From: Carallia brachiata
Taxonomy: Eukaryota > Streptophyta > Magnoliopsida > Malpighiales > Rhizophoraceae
Assembly: GCA_021464245.1 (NCBI GenBank)
Contig: JADCRB010000071.1
Location: 4,727,681 to 4,791,680 of the forward strand
DNA length: 64,000 nt
Direction: 5' to 3'
Both the position numbers and the translations under genes were made by a program. This document shows, piece by piece, positions 26,501 through 38,807 of this stretch (position 1 is the stretch's first letter; each line of letters begins with the position of its first letter). A model generated the notes under the pieces. That model was not told the origin of the DNA. It saw only the letters and a list, made by a program, of their open reading frames with translations, and searched no databases.

Positions 26501-27660
26501 AGAGAATGGAGATGCTAGTGATAAGGAGTTAACCTGAAGTTGGTGACACAAACAGATCGGATTCCGGCATCAGCTGCCGCACGGCACGCAACTGGAACAA
26601 CATCTGAAACCTATTTATGCCATCAGTGGAAATGAAGATCACCTATCCATTTTATAACAGACAAGGCAAAAGGTGAACATTAAGAGAAGAAGCATGAATA
26701 TATACCACCAAGTCAGCTTTGATGGAGTTAAGCCACTCCACTTCTGTTGCCAAAATAGATTCCCGAGGCTTTACAGCTGTCTCCAAATACTAACATATCC
26801 TCCGCCAAAACAAAAACGTTCAAGCGAAACATACAAATATAAGCAATGAGGTGAACTGAACAGCTAAAACAGAGAAGCAAGACCAACAATCAACAGAAAA
26901 ACAGCTAAAAAGTGAGGGGAATACTTATGTACCTTCTCCAAAGAAGCAAGACGGTCAACAGTCAATGCATCTGCTTGAACTGCTCCGCAGTCCAACAATA
27001 CCTGGGAATATCAACATAACGGCACAAAAAGATTAAATTACCTAACCTGATTGCTGAATGCTGCTGATATAAGTCCTGAATGAAGTCTATAACTAACTCT
27101 TGTAAATAAATAGGAGGCGAGGGGGTTACCTTGCGAATGAAGAGCCGTGGGGACTGTATCGCGGAAGTAAACACGAAGTCAGGTGCACCAGTGACCACAT
27201 GCACATCATGTCCAGCCAGAATTAGGTGCCTAACAACCTGCGCGCGTAGCATCAGACTACTCAGTCTTTTTAATTACCAATCAATCATCCTTCAATTCAA
27301 TTCAACTCAAATTGCACCAATAGGAATCCTACGATCCTAACATTTTACCAAATCAAATTCAACGACCGCATTACACTTTCACAAAAGCCTACCGGATCCA
27401 AGATCCGAATTTTGAGCAAAAGCATTAAATCATCGGAGTAAGAATTTCCAACAAAAGACAAGGAGCGATCAAGGACTAAAGGACTTGGATCGATCCAAAA
27501 GATCATCAATGTACAGAGAAAAAGAGAGAGCGAGAGAGCAAGCGAATGGAGAGACCTCGACGACGCGTGTGGCATGGCCGAAACCATGACCAGTGACATA
27601 GTAAGCGAACACCAGGCGCCTCCCTGGCGCCGACGCTCCTTCACTCTCTTCCATCGCCAT
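17583..27660 (-). CDS. ARA1: L-arabinokinase, 29 exons
   Basis: Phosphorylates free L-arabinose to L-arabinose 1-phosphate in the cytosol, feeding UDP-arabinose salvage. Exons, 5' to 3': 27660-27556, 27237-27130, 27001-26933, 26789-26706, 26610-26534, 26153-26087, 25631-25574, 25454-25387, 25298-25236, 25040-24987, 24902-24800, 24730-24621, 24452-24333, 23973-23917, 23261-23089, 23004-22836, 22535-22452, 21917-21792, 21632-21502, 21432-21351, 21034-20947, 20151-20108, 19997-19902, 19823-19747, 19189-18989, 18657-18492, 18371-18300, 18217-18017, 17699-17583. They total 2970 nt, 989 residues, in frame throughout. Residues 1-420 form a GT-B-like half ([16 protein letters not shown]). The C-terminal half is a GHMP kinase with [17 protein letters not shown] (about 503-519), [10 protein letters not shown] (642-651) and [11 protein letters not shown] (923-933). 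An in-frame ATG at 27702 would add 14 residues. Confidence 0.97.
25794..25951 (-). repeat. 80-bp tandem duplication in an ARA1 intron
   Basis: Two adjacent copies begin with ATTAGTATTTTTTA at 25794 and 25874 and share TTTCATGCACT and GACTAAGCT further in. The period is 80 bp with scattered differences. The duplication lies in the intron between the exons at 26087-26153 and 25574-25631, away from the splice sites. Confidence 0.8.
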
Positions 27661-27702
27661 TTGTTGCTTCCTGTTTTGTGTGAGTGTGGTGAGAGCGTCC
27701 AA

Positions 27703-28997
27703 AAGACGAGGAAGCTGTTACTTGTTGGCAGTGTGAGGGGACCAAAGTGGGAATTGAAATTTGACGACGAATGAATTTTATTTAGCATGGGGAAGCTAAC
27801 CAACAACAAACCGAATAGGAGAGGCCTTTTTATTGAGCAGAAATAGGAGAGGAGGCCGCGAGGACTTTACTTTTCTATCGGATGATGCTGACTGGGTCTG
27901 TAGTACTTATTTACGTTCATTTTCCGGAAATTGAAATTACGTCACGTTCGGGGGCGCACCCATTCCTCGTGGATAAGGACGAACGAACAGCCTATTTGGT
28001 TGCGTGGGTTCTCTAAACTTGCTCAAAGCTAATCGTTAGCGATGCCAACGCAGCGCGGGCTAATTCGATTGGGACTGAGAATCCAATCTTATGCTTAGCG
28101 GGTTTTTTTTTTTTTGGATAACAGATACTGATTTGGCATATTGTTTTTGTATTCCATAATATGTTCGATAATTTCTCTTCGCTATCAAAAGCGAATCAAG
28201 AACATATATGAAGCTATAGTGCTCCATCCAAGATTTTTTTTTTTTTTTAATATGGTGCCTTTTTTTTTTTTCCCCTGCAAAGGAGCGAGTGCCCAATTCC
28301 CTCAAATTCTCCAGTCAAGTTGAAAGGAATAATACAAAATGCGGATAAATTTGAATATATTTTCGAAAAAAGACACCCACAACATTTCTCCTTTTCTGTC
28401 AATGTGTATCATCCATGCCTTGTCCTTACTACTGAACGATACGCTTTCAATATCGTATCGGCTTTTATATTTCTTCCAATACTTTTAGACTCGACGGACT
28501 TTCCAAGTTTCTTCATAACTGTGGCATGACGCTCATCCGGCCTGGGGTATTGACTCTGCTCAAACAGGACTGTTGCTGCTTAATGAGATGGATGTGTCGT
28601 GCAACGAGCAGTATCCTTCTGAGTTTTTAGCATCAGAGGTTGTTTTTGTCTTCCAACCAATTAGGAAGGAACGTCAAGATGTCCGATGCACGATGCACTA
28701 GGAAAGCAATTTGCAGTATGACAAACATGCTTTGCTGAAATTTCAACTAGGAACATGCAGCGTCACAAACACATCAGACGTGCAATATAAAAGTAATCCA
28801 CAAAAAATGTCAATGTAGCAGTTAACGATTTCAAGTTCACCGAATCTAGTCCGCCTTTATGTACAGAAAATACCCTCAAGGTGGCCACATTTGATCAAAT
28901 TTACACTCCATACAGATCTGTGTAAATGCCTAACCTTTGTAAATCCCAATCATTGGGTCAGCTATACAATCAACCATAAAGCCACTTAACTGACTTG
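27703..28997. other. Intergenic: ARA1 upstream region and 3' flank of the next gene
   Basis: This interval lies between the ARA1 start codons and the stop codon of the unnamed gene, both on the minus strand. It should contain the ARA1 promoter (roughly 27703-28100) and the 3' UTR of the upstream gene. Poly-T runs occur near 28101 and 28230. No other coding segment is supported. Confidence 0.5.
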
Positions 28998-31515
28998 TTA
29001 CCACGCAACAGGAGTATATTTGTTCGTGTTCTGGAGGAGTTCTGGCGCCAAACAGTGTTGTTGCTGCTGTTGCCAGTGTTGTAATCCTTCACCTCCAACA
29101 ATTCCACCCAACTCAAAAGCTTTCCACGGACTACTAGTATTTTCATCTGTGTCCATCATTTCACCTTCCGCCTCTTCTGCTTCCATTGGCTCTAACAATC
29201 CCATTTGATGTCTATCTGTTGGAGTGCTAAGAGGATGCTGAGATGCATTCCAGGGAACAACGGCCAAGCAATCATTTGGTTCTGTGGTTTTGTTTCTACA
29301 AACTTCACTCTCCATTAGCTTGCTTATCTTCAGATCTCCTGGCTGGAGTAAATAATCTACCAGAGAGTGGAGGGAAATTAGCTGGTTTTATTAATTGCAA
29401 AAAAAAAAAACTTAGCAGTTACGCAAATTTGTAAAACCAAAAAAATTTAAAACATAAACAGGATGCAACAATGGTGCTACCAACGGCGACATATGTTAAT
29501 TTTTAGATTTCCACCAATTTTCACTGCTGAGTGAACAATCAAAAGAAATGAATACACATTAAAATAAAGTCCTTTAAGAGAAGAAAGAGTTTAGTGCACC
29601 GCTGCACATTGAGTTTCCTAACCATAGATAGCTCTAAAAGGTGCTTTCTGGTGTTGGGATTGTCCTGACCCACAAATAAATCCAATCTTCATTAAAAACT
29701 AGAGAGGAGATAGCATTCAGTAAATTATGCCATCTGGGTGGCATAGGGATTAAAATGCTTGACCATCTCAGCCTTTTGAAGAAAAGCATACCAAATGTTT
29801 GTAGCTTAACCAGGACTAGAAGTAGGCAAGACTCAGGATATAACCATCAGACTTTGAGAACTTTGTTGCCAGAATTGGATAATTGATAAATTAGTTTCAT
29901 TACAGAGATTAGAAAGGGGCTAATAATGTCATGGAAACAGATAAGATTTAAGACCAGATATGCATGCGAAACTGTTAAAATAAGAGAAGCATTTGGTGCC
30001 GCAAAATACTCTTGCCCTGATTTGTATTACTAATTAGGAATATCCAAACAAAGTAACAAACATCATATGCTAACCCCAAGTTCAAGAAAATATGCATAGA
30101 CAACAGATGAGTGATCAAATAAAGAGAAATCAGCCACTGATCATTCAATAAGATCCTGAAGGCGGACACATTAAGATTCTAAATTACATGACAACCTATC
30201 TAATATTGTATCATGTTTTTCAGTACTTTGTGACAAGTGGTTTTTATTTGCTCTCAACCAAGGATAGAAGCACCCAGACGGCCAGACCCACCATGGATCC
30301 ATGAAAATTCTTGTTGCTCCCAACTCTCAAGTTACCCACTAAACTCTTTTTCATCCGTCTCAAGCTTAATTCTACCATCCCTCACAAAATTTGATTTCAA
30401 GACCCGATTAAAGACATTACCAGCCTCATTTAAAACATATCACCAATATGCAACCACGAGCATGAATACAAACAACATGCATCCATGCACGCACATGACA
30501 TATGTGCTCGTGTAGATATATGGTTAATAGAGGAGGGAAATCAACGGCAACATGCATTTACTACATATTTCTTGCTCTTAATGGAACTCAAATTAACCAT
30601 CAAAAGATTAAAGAGTCAAAGGGGAAAGCAAACCATTTTTCCTTTTTGGGACGAAATTCCTTGATCTTCATTTGAATGCCACAGAGCACAAGAAAAGAAG
30701 AAATAAAACTGACAAATCATTTTATCTCGCTATAACCAAAGCAGGTTTTAAAGACATCTGACATACACAGAGCCAGCCATACAGTTCAAACAAGCCAAAC
30801 AGTAAAATAAAATACAGTAAAATATGTCCATAATCAAGATAATGAAACACTCGGATTTTCAAACTTACCTTTTAATCCCGGTATCAAATCAGAATTTAAA
30901 ATGATGGAAAATTCAGGCGAACTAGGACTCTTAAGGAAGGGTACATCGGGATGCTGATAGAGCACAATTGCCTTCTCCTCACAATTATCAACCAAATGCA
31001 TTGCATCAGTCACTGAAGCATTCATTTCAATCACACTGCCATTACTCATGTAATCTAAATCACCCTGAATTGCCTCTAGAATTCCAGCTTCTAGGGTCCC
31101 CTTGCATGAATGTAGTCAACTCACCGTCCTTCAAAAATCAAAATTAAAACAAACATAAAGAATAAGGATAAGGTTAACTTACAAGCCTGCTAACCAAGCA
31201 AATCCCAAATTAAAATACCATTCAAAAAAAAAAAAAAAGAACACCCCCAGGCTACTCAACAGTAGATTAAGAACGAACATAAGGCGAAAATAGGAGAGTT
31301 GGTGATCAAATCTGGGAGCAATTGACACAAACACGATTGGGCAACAGCTAACAAACACAAGCACACTAACTAACTAGCCACGCCGCCTAGTTAAGAGATG
31401 ACGGAGATAGAGCAAGTTCAAATAAGCGTACCAGTCTCCTGGATTTCCTACATGGGAAGGAGACAGAATTAGGAGCGAAATCTTCGGAATCATCCTCAGA
31501 TGCCTTGCGCTTCAT
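28998..31515 (-). CDS. Uncharacterised acidic, probably nuclear protein, 3 exons
   Basis: Exons 31515-31432, 31100-30869 and 29356-28998 join in frame to 675 nt, 224 residues, with GT-AG introns. The last intron is about 1.5 kb. The N-terminus MKRKASEDDSEDFAP and the following PCRKSRRL look like basic nuclear-localisation clusters around an acidic patch. The middle holds HPDVPFLKSPSSPEFSIIL. The C-terminal third has an acidic run (EPMEAEEAEGEMMDTDE), SSPWKAFELGG and a Gln tract (HWQQQQQH), ending in TPVAW. No enzyme domain or known DNA-binding fold is visible. Codon phase is consistent across both junctions, which supports the model. The exon 1-2 junction (acceptor ending ATGCAAG) is the least certain. 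A regulatory or scaffold role would be inference only. Confidence 0.75.
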
Positions 31516-31560
31516 ATTGGAGATTTTTTATCGACAGATGCCAATTGCTATTGGTACCGA

Positions 31561-31576
31561 AAAAACCCTAACCCTA
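31561..31576 (-). promoter_or_regulatory. Telo-box motif in the 5' leader or promoter
   Basis: AAAACCCTAACCCTAA lies about 45-60 bases upstream of the ATG of the 224-residue gene. Telo-boxes (AAACCCTAA) are known plant promoter elements of growth- and translation-linked genes. Whether this copy acts is inferred only from position. Confidence 0.5.
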
Positions 31577-31662
31577 AGAACTTGCTCGCATTTAACAAAA
31601 ACCAGTCTCTCAAGGCATCTTTCGTTTCCCTCTTTCTGCAGATTCTCTTAAACTCTCTCTCT

Positions 31663-31688
31663 CTCTCTCTCCCTCTCTCTCTCTCTCT
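31663..31688. repeat. CT/GA microsatellite
   Basis: A CT dinucleotide run with one CCC interruption, about 150 bases upstream of the unnamed gene's ATG on the minus strand, probably within its 5' UTR or core promoter. Such GA/CT runs are common in plant leaders. Confidence 0.85.
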
Positions 31689-32153
31689 GGAGTTTGCTAT
31701 TATTTTATTTCTTTTTTAATTTTTTGCTAATGCTCATACGTCTGCTATTAATGCTGTGATGTTTCTCTATTAGCATTCTGAAGATTTTATTATACGGCGT
31801 GTCTCTGGTAGTTTCTCTCACCTTCCGCCTCAGAGGCCATGGCTGACAAAGAAATTGTTATTTACAAGACTACCATTCTCACGCGTTTTTTTAAGTCTTG
31901 TTGGCAATCTCGCTTCTGACGACAAAACGGTTCCGTTTCGATGGGCACCACTTTCCGTCCGTCTTTAACTAGTATGATTGGCAAAAGGCATAAATCAAAT
32001 TTTTAGCTCGCAACAGCGTCTGTTATTTTTTTTGAATTATCACATTTTTTTTTTCATGGTAAACTTGAGCATCAACATTTATGTCCTGACACAATTTTTT
32101 TTTTTTTTTTTTTTTCACTTTCCCATTAAGTTACATGGTATTTAGTCATTGGT

Positions 32154-32678
32154 CCGTTAACTTGTATAAGACATGTCAAATGTCACGTCATCGTTTGTTG
32201 GTAAAATAGTAATTTTTAAAAATATAAATTTTTAGAAAAATTCAAAAAAATAGAAAATTTTTTAAAAAATTCAAAAAATTAAATATGAAATTTTAAAATT
32301 TGAATATACTTTGAATTTTTCAATTTTCAGGCACTTTCTTAAAAAATGAAAGTCTATAAAAAAAACCAAAAATTCAAAAAAAATCACTCGATTAAAAATT
32401 TTTTTTATAACTTCTCTCTCTAGATCTATCTTTATTTTTCCTTCATTCTCCATTTTTTTTAATTTTTGGATTTTTCCACATCTTTTATTTTTTAAAAATT
32501 CATATTTAAAATGAATTTTTCAAATTTTTGAAAAATTTTTAAATTTTTTTCAGTTTTCTTAAGTTTGCTTAAGCTTTTAAAAATGCCAGATTTTCAATAA
32601 ATGATGACGTGAAATTTGGCCATTCCCTGAGTGGCTGACATGACATATACCTAGGCATTACATTGTTCAAGTTAATAA
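32154..32678. mobile_element. Foldback (inverted-repeat) element, MITE-like
   Basis: The left arm AAATGTCACGTCATCGTTTG (32178-32197) pairs with the reverse complement of the right arm around 32595-32620, which contains GATGACGTGAAATTT. Outer segments GTTAACTTGTATAAGAC (left) and CATTGTTCAAGTTAAT (right) are also complementary in part. The core is made of A- and T-runs that could pair further. No open frame is present. Exact ends and target-site duplication were not resolved. Confidence 0.5.
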
Positions 32679-34288
32679 AAGGAAAAAGACCGAATTATAT
32701 TACTTTGTAATTGTGTAGTACTAGTTTTAACACAAAAAGAAGTGTTTAATTAAAAAAACTAGCAAACATTATGAGCCATGTTATTATTTATGCCCTTGGT
32801 AAAATGGCACCGGATTTGGATTTATTTGCTTATTGTTTGGTAACTTAATAATAATTTATAACATAATCTCGCGTTCAAGAAGGTCAGATTAATGAGGAGG
32901 ACGCACCAATCATATCTTTTTGGAGGATGAATGGTGCAATATCTATGACTGTGTTTGTAGGACAGATGTATAACGATTAAGGGGTTATCCCCTTACATTT
33001 TATATTTTACTTATATATAAACACCAAAGATTGGCAATAGGACAGAATAGAATCGAGGATAGCAATCTCGATCCCCATCCCATTTTTAAATTTTATTCTC
33101 GTTTTTGCCTCCATTCCTATTATAAATAGAATTTAAAGTCTCCACCCCATCACTGCTAGAGAATTGGGATCTCCATCCTCACCTTATCTCCAACCAAAAA
33201 TTTATCCCATATAACACAAACCTTATATAGAATGAGACTTGAAGCATAGTTGCATATCACTTCAACAATTCTGTAACAAAAAAAATCATCCTCCAGTATC
33301 CAAAAACTCCAAACAACCCCCCCTCTATAATATTAACCTACTCTAAACCCAAACCTTATAAGTTTTGGTCTCGGTCTATAATATTCCCTTGCCACACTCG
33401 TATTGTGTCAACAACCCAACTTTTATTTTTGTCTAAGCTCGTTTCCATGTAATAATTAAAGTGTTCCATTTAAAAAAAAAAAATTCCTCATTACATTATG
33501 TCATATGTCAAGCATAGTTCAAAGAAAAAAAACACACAAATTCCTCACCGCATTGTTTTAGTTCCAATGTTCTAAATATCTGCAGTACAATGACCCCATG
33601 CATTAACGATAGGATTCAAAGAATGGAGGTCCAGAAAATCTGTGCGATTATTAAAAAAACATTATGACTAAAAAATGTTTTGACAATTTTATCTTAATAA
33701 TATATATATAAATGTTATAACAAGACAATAATAAATAAATAAAACAGGATGAGGATGGAAATAGAGATGGGGCGAAGCCTATCAATCTCATTCTCATCTT
33801 CATCTCCACATGAAAAAAATAAGATAAAAAATTCCCGCCCCAATCTCCAATCAAACTTAATAAACTTCATTTGTATTGAAGTAGAGTTAGGAAAATTCTT
33901 ACAAAGACGACAATTTTTACCATCCTTAATACACCAAAGTGTGACCGAATAGACCCTTCAGCCTAGTGGCAGGTCCACTCTGCCCTCTTACCCTTTTAAG
34001 CCTAGTCCCATGTCCCATGATTGAGACTCACTAGTGCGCCGTTCTCCTTTTTTTTTTTTAATGTTTTTCTTTCATATGGAATTTTTGAATTTAAATGGCG
34101 CCCCAATCTCCTTTTTTTTTTTTAATGTTTTTCCTTCATATTAGATCACTTTAAATGGTTATCCTGATTGAAGTCTTAAATTCATTAATAGGTTCTTTAA
34201 GGAAAAATTTTGGTTCTTTTTGTTCTGTCTTTCTGTTATGTGGATTTTATTTAGAGGTTAATATTTAATTTTTTTTTTTTATTGAGAG

Positions 34289-35228
34289 TAGAGGTGTCAA
34301 ATTTTGACTCAATTTAACAATCTTGCTTAAAACTACTAATATTTTTTTTTCAAACTCGAGTTAAAAATAATTGGACACAAAAATGACATGAACTCCAAAA
34401 TGATATGAAATTTAAAGTTCAAACCTTACCCGTGTCACGACCTAACTCTTTTTTGTTTCCTCTCTTTTCAAGAGAACAAAAGATTAAAAAAAAATAGTAT
34501 AGTATCTGAATCATAGATTTTATGTAAAAGAAAACAAGTATTATTTAATATTTTTCTTTTTTGTATTTATTACTTTTACATGTTGATAAGTATATATGGA
34601 TCGAACATGCATAATATTTTATTTTATATATAGAAATTAGAATCTAAAATATTAAGTATCAATATACATAATAAATAAAAAAAATTATGTAAATATTATG
34701 TAATACATATTTCTATACACATATTATTGATAATATAAATATATATAATGTGTATAATATACTTTTTAAAATTTTGATATAAATTTATATGTAAAAGATA
34801 AATAGTAAATAATAATATATGTAAGCTAAAATAATATACAATAAAATAAAAAAATTAATTTTTTTATAACTATAAAGCTGATGAGCAACTGAACTTGAGT
34901 CATAAAATAAAAATTACTATAAAAATTAAAAATTATATACTTTTGATAAAAATTAATAGGTAAAAAAAAAGATGATATTTTTTCACATTGTATAAAATAA
35001 ATAATAATATTGTCACATACTTTAATATATAATATAACAAAAAATGAGTGAAAATAAAAAATTAATTTTCATATAATAACTTGTCAACTTGTGGGTCGAC
35101 TCGAACTGGGAGCAACCATAAAAATAATTTGAATGTATCTAGACCCGAAAGCAATTTGATCTAAAAATGACCCTAATCTAAAATTACCTAATCAGAACTC
35201 GACCCAATGACTTGTTGTGATGCCTCTA
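34289..35228. mobile_element. Candidate hAT-type non-autonomous element
   Basis: TAGAGGTGTCA at 34289-34299 and TGATGCCTCTA at 35218-35228 form imperfect 11-bp terminal inverted repeats of the TAGRG type found in hAT elements. Internally the DNA is very AT-rich, with GACCC/GGGTC-type words near the right end. No coding sequence exists inside. A clean 8-bp target-site duplication was not seen, so this stays tentative. Confidence 0.35.
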
Positions 35229-35479
35229 TAAGGAGTTTTAAGTTTAATATCTATCTATGTATACTAGGCCTATGACAAAGGATTGTCAAATGACTACCTT
35301 ATTGATGAGAATCCACTGCAGAGGCCCCAACTACCTCTAAAAGATCACTATAGCTCTATTTACAAAACAAGTTTTTCAAGTTACTAGACTCTCAGAAGAA
35401 TCATACCTACACTAAGGTTTTCACCAATAAGAGGGCAACTAGTATATGGTTGGCTGAGAATTTCTTCAAGACCTACACG

Positions 35480-37030
35480 AGCCTTGCAACAATGAAATTT
35501 ATTAACATACAACAATTGTGTAAGAAAGAATACAAACTAGATATCAGCTTACACAAAATGAGGAGGGTTAGGAGGATGGTGCTTGATGTGTTAGCTGAGA
35601 GTGTGGATGATGAATATCCATTGTTGTAGGACTATGGACAGGAGTTGCTGAGGGTAAATCCAACAATACAGTCCCAACAGATGTCCATGAGCTTGCTTTT
35701 GGGAGAAAGCTATCAATATTTGACAAAATGTATATATCATTTGACTATTGTAAGAAGGGATTTCTTGTAGGATGCAAGTGCATGATAAGCATTGATGAAG
35801 CCTTTCTTAAAGGTCCTATAAAGGGTGTTGCACTATCTGCCATTGACAGACATGCAAACAATCAGATGTGTCGCATGTGTGGTGGTGGAAACTGAATCAA
35901 TTGCTACATGGAGCTAGTTCTTGAACTTAGTGAAAAAAGATATCAATATGCAAACTAAGGATGGATGGGGCATCATATCAAACAAGCACCTTGTGAGTGC
36001 TCTAACTTTGAGCATATGCTTAACATTTTTATATTTTGTTGTCTAATATTGTATGTGTGATAATCTGGCCACACTGGTGCACATTTGTATGACTTAGTGA
36101 CTCATTTTACTGAAAATTAAAAGTTATTGACCCAATTTTGTAAATTAAAAAGATACTAACTCAATTATGCACCAAGTGAAAGTTATAGACTTTATTTGTT
36201 TAATGCTAAGTTATTCTGAATTTACAGGCAACATTGAATGCAGTCAAGAGGTGTCTCCCAAAAGCATAACATTGATGGTATGCAAGACATATATATGCAA
36301 AGTGGAGAAGAATTCATCGAGAGAATGAGTTGCATAAGCTATTTTGGGACACTGTGAAGTTACCAAACACAACAGACTTTGAGCAAAACTTGTTGTAAAT
36401 AAAGCTCATATCTCTTAAAGCTCACACAGACTTTTTTAAGCACAAGGTTGAAAACTGGAGTAGACTTTTCTTCAATATTGATATAAAGTGTGATATTATG
36501 GACAACAACCTTTGTGAAACATTTAATGGAATGATTGTTAGAGCTAAAACTAAATGTGTCAATGCTTGAAAAAATCAGATTGATAGTGATAAAGAGGTTG
36601 ATGGTCAAAAAGGATGTTTGCAGCAAATGGAAGAATGACCTGAGTTAAAAAATTATAAGGAAACTAAATAGAGGGAGAAATGATAGCTTTGAATGTGGGG
36701 TTGTGTTTAATAGAGCTAATGAGTATAAAGTTATATATAAGGGGGCCAAGCATGTAAGTAACCTCCAAAAAAAGAGTTGTTCATGCAGGGGTTGAGATGT
36801 TTCAGGCATACCATATTGTCATGCCATAGTTGCAATCCTCAATAGGGGAGAAACGCTAACAAGTTATCTTCATAGGTGGTACAACACGAAAAAATACCTT
36901 GAATCGTACTCTGTCATGATGAATCCAATACAAGGGCAATATTATTGGAGTAAAACAAGTAAAGATCCAATTGATCTACCCTCTGTTAGAAGAGAAAGGA
37001 AGACTAAAAATTCAAAGGATTAGAACTAAT
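35480..37030 (+). pseudogene. Mutator-like (MULE) transposase pseudogene
   Basis: Broken pieces follow MULE transposase order. An N-terminal stretch (about 35550-35760) is followed by CMISIDEAFLKGPIKG and AIDRHANNQM near 35780-35870 (the catalytic DDE-domain start) and GWGIISNKH near 35965. FNIDIKCDIMDNNLCETFNG lies near 36470-36530, then a SWIM-type zinc-finger region with SCRCYGI-like and HRWYNTKKY segments at 36775-36900. GQYYWSKTSKDPIDLPSVRR closes it near 36935-37000. Stops and frameshifts are frequent, so it is inactive. Terminal inverted repeats were not located. Confidence 0.85.
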
Positions 37031-38697
37031 GGCGAGGAGTACAGACATATTGGGAAGTTGTCAAAGAAAAGACAAAACTTGGACATAACAGAAGATGCCA
37101 AAGGACATAACAAAAATTTAAAAATTCCACCAGGTTAGACATAACAAAAAGACTTACAAGAATAAACCAGCTCTTCCTCTTCCTAAAAGGACAAAAATAA
37201 ACCAACTCTCCTTCCTCCCAAAAGGACAAGACCAGTAAGTGTCATCAATTTTGTTTAAATTTGTCATGTATGGTTTTTGCTTCAAATATTATCAATTCTC
37301 AACAATTGTTGGATGAGAGGAGCAAGTAGAAGCAAATGGGTAGAAGCAAATGGGTAGAAGTAATGATGCTAGAGCATCTTCTAGCTTAGAGGCAATCCTT
37401 GGTGTTTGTACTCAAAAGTCAAACATCAACACTTAATTAAAGGTTATCTACTTTTTTGTATAGTAAACTTGCTGATATGTCTCATTTTGCTTTTGTGCTA
37501 GAGAATGATGGCATTTTCTCTTATGTTGCATTTTGTTTTTATTGAAAGCTTATATAATTGCTTTTTGAAGTACAGACAGTTTATGTACTTAGGAAACATA
37601 AGGGAATTGGTACATAGTGTATACATGGGATGCAAATTATTTTTGTTTTAACGTTGATGCAAACTACCTTTGGTTACATTATTCTCTATTACTAATTTAT
37701 TATTACAAAAAAAAAAAAAACAAACATTTACTATTGTTCCCAATACACATTTCAAATGCTAGTAGTTAATCAGGTTTTATTATTTGAAATAAAATACTCT
37801 ATTAGATTAGAAACAAACGTTAAAATTTTAAAGAGAAAGTTCAACAATTACAAAAGGGAGCATACAAAGTGGTCACATCCCAACTTTCTAATAACACAAA
37901 CAAGACCATCACAACATTGGATATATATATCCTTAAGCTTTAAACCAAGTGCTAGCACTACAACTCATTTCCCATATACTACTTATTTATCACAATCCAC
38001 ATAATATTCATTTCTCACAATGTACAAAGCACGTCTCCTTTTCCAGTGCCATCACTACCCCCTACCCCACTTCTATTAGTCTTCCCAAAGACAATAAGGA
38101 ACAACAATATCCATGTGAAAAATAAGAAGATCAAAAGGCATTTTGAGCACATTCTTTCTTGTTTGGTTGCATTCTTAGCATTAGTCACCATTTTCAATAG
38201 TCCTATTATGATTTGGGGCACCTTTGGGCAAATAGAAGGGGATCAATCCACTCAAAAAATTCACAACCTTCTTCTCTCTATCATGTATTAAGGGTAAGTT
38301 CCATCACAACATAGATTTTTAACCAAAAAATTATTAAAAAAAAAAAAACAAGAAGTTGCAATAGTAAGGCCATGGGCTTACTGGAATGCTTGCATATGCT
38401 CTAAAATAGCGATTGAGATTTAGGTTTGTCCATGTTGTCTTCAAAATTCCAAATTTGTTGTAATAGCAAGACTTCATCTTTTGTTTTCCTCATATTCTTA
38501 ATTATTTTTCTTCCTTTTCTTTTATGGTATTTTAATGGGGCAAAATATTATTTTGGCCGGAGCTTTCCTTGTTTTGCCATCAAAACCATTGTTAAGGTGG
38601 AGAGAGAGAGAGAGAGAGAGAAAAAAAGAGAGAGATTTAGAGAAAGACAAATGAACGAGAAAGGGTCAAGTTAGCGAGGTGAGAGAAAAAAAAATCT
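37031..38697. other. Intergenic AT-rich DNA
   Basis: No supported gene. It contains a short repeated phrase GTAGAAGCAAATGGG near 37328-37360, a poly-A run near 37706, and a GA dinucleotide run of ten units at 38601-38620 followed by more purine repeats to about 38635. Confidence 0.5.
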
Positions 38698-38807
38698 TCA
38701 AGAAAGACAAAATTTTGTCCACGTTGGATAAGTAAGAGATGTGAAGAGGACATCAAGAAAGACAAAATTTTGTCCACGTTGGATAAGTAAGAGATGTGGA
38801 GAGGACA
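38698..38807. repeat. 55-bp tandem duplication
   Basis: Two nearly identical copies, 38698-38752 and 38753-38807, each run from TCAAGAAAGACAAAATTTTG through TCCACGTTGGATAAGTAAGA to GAGATGTG(A/G)AGAGGACA. Only one or two bases differ, so the duplication is recent. Confidence 0.92.

Noticed and set aside
27345..27809. 154-codon minus-strand frame overlapping the ARA1 start
   Set aside because: It is in a different frame from ARA1 exon 1, which carries the conserved [16 protein letters not shown] sequence.
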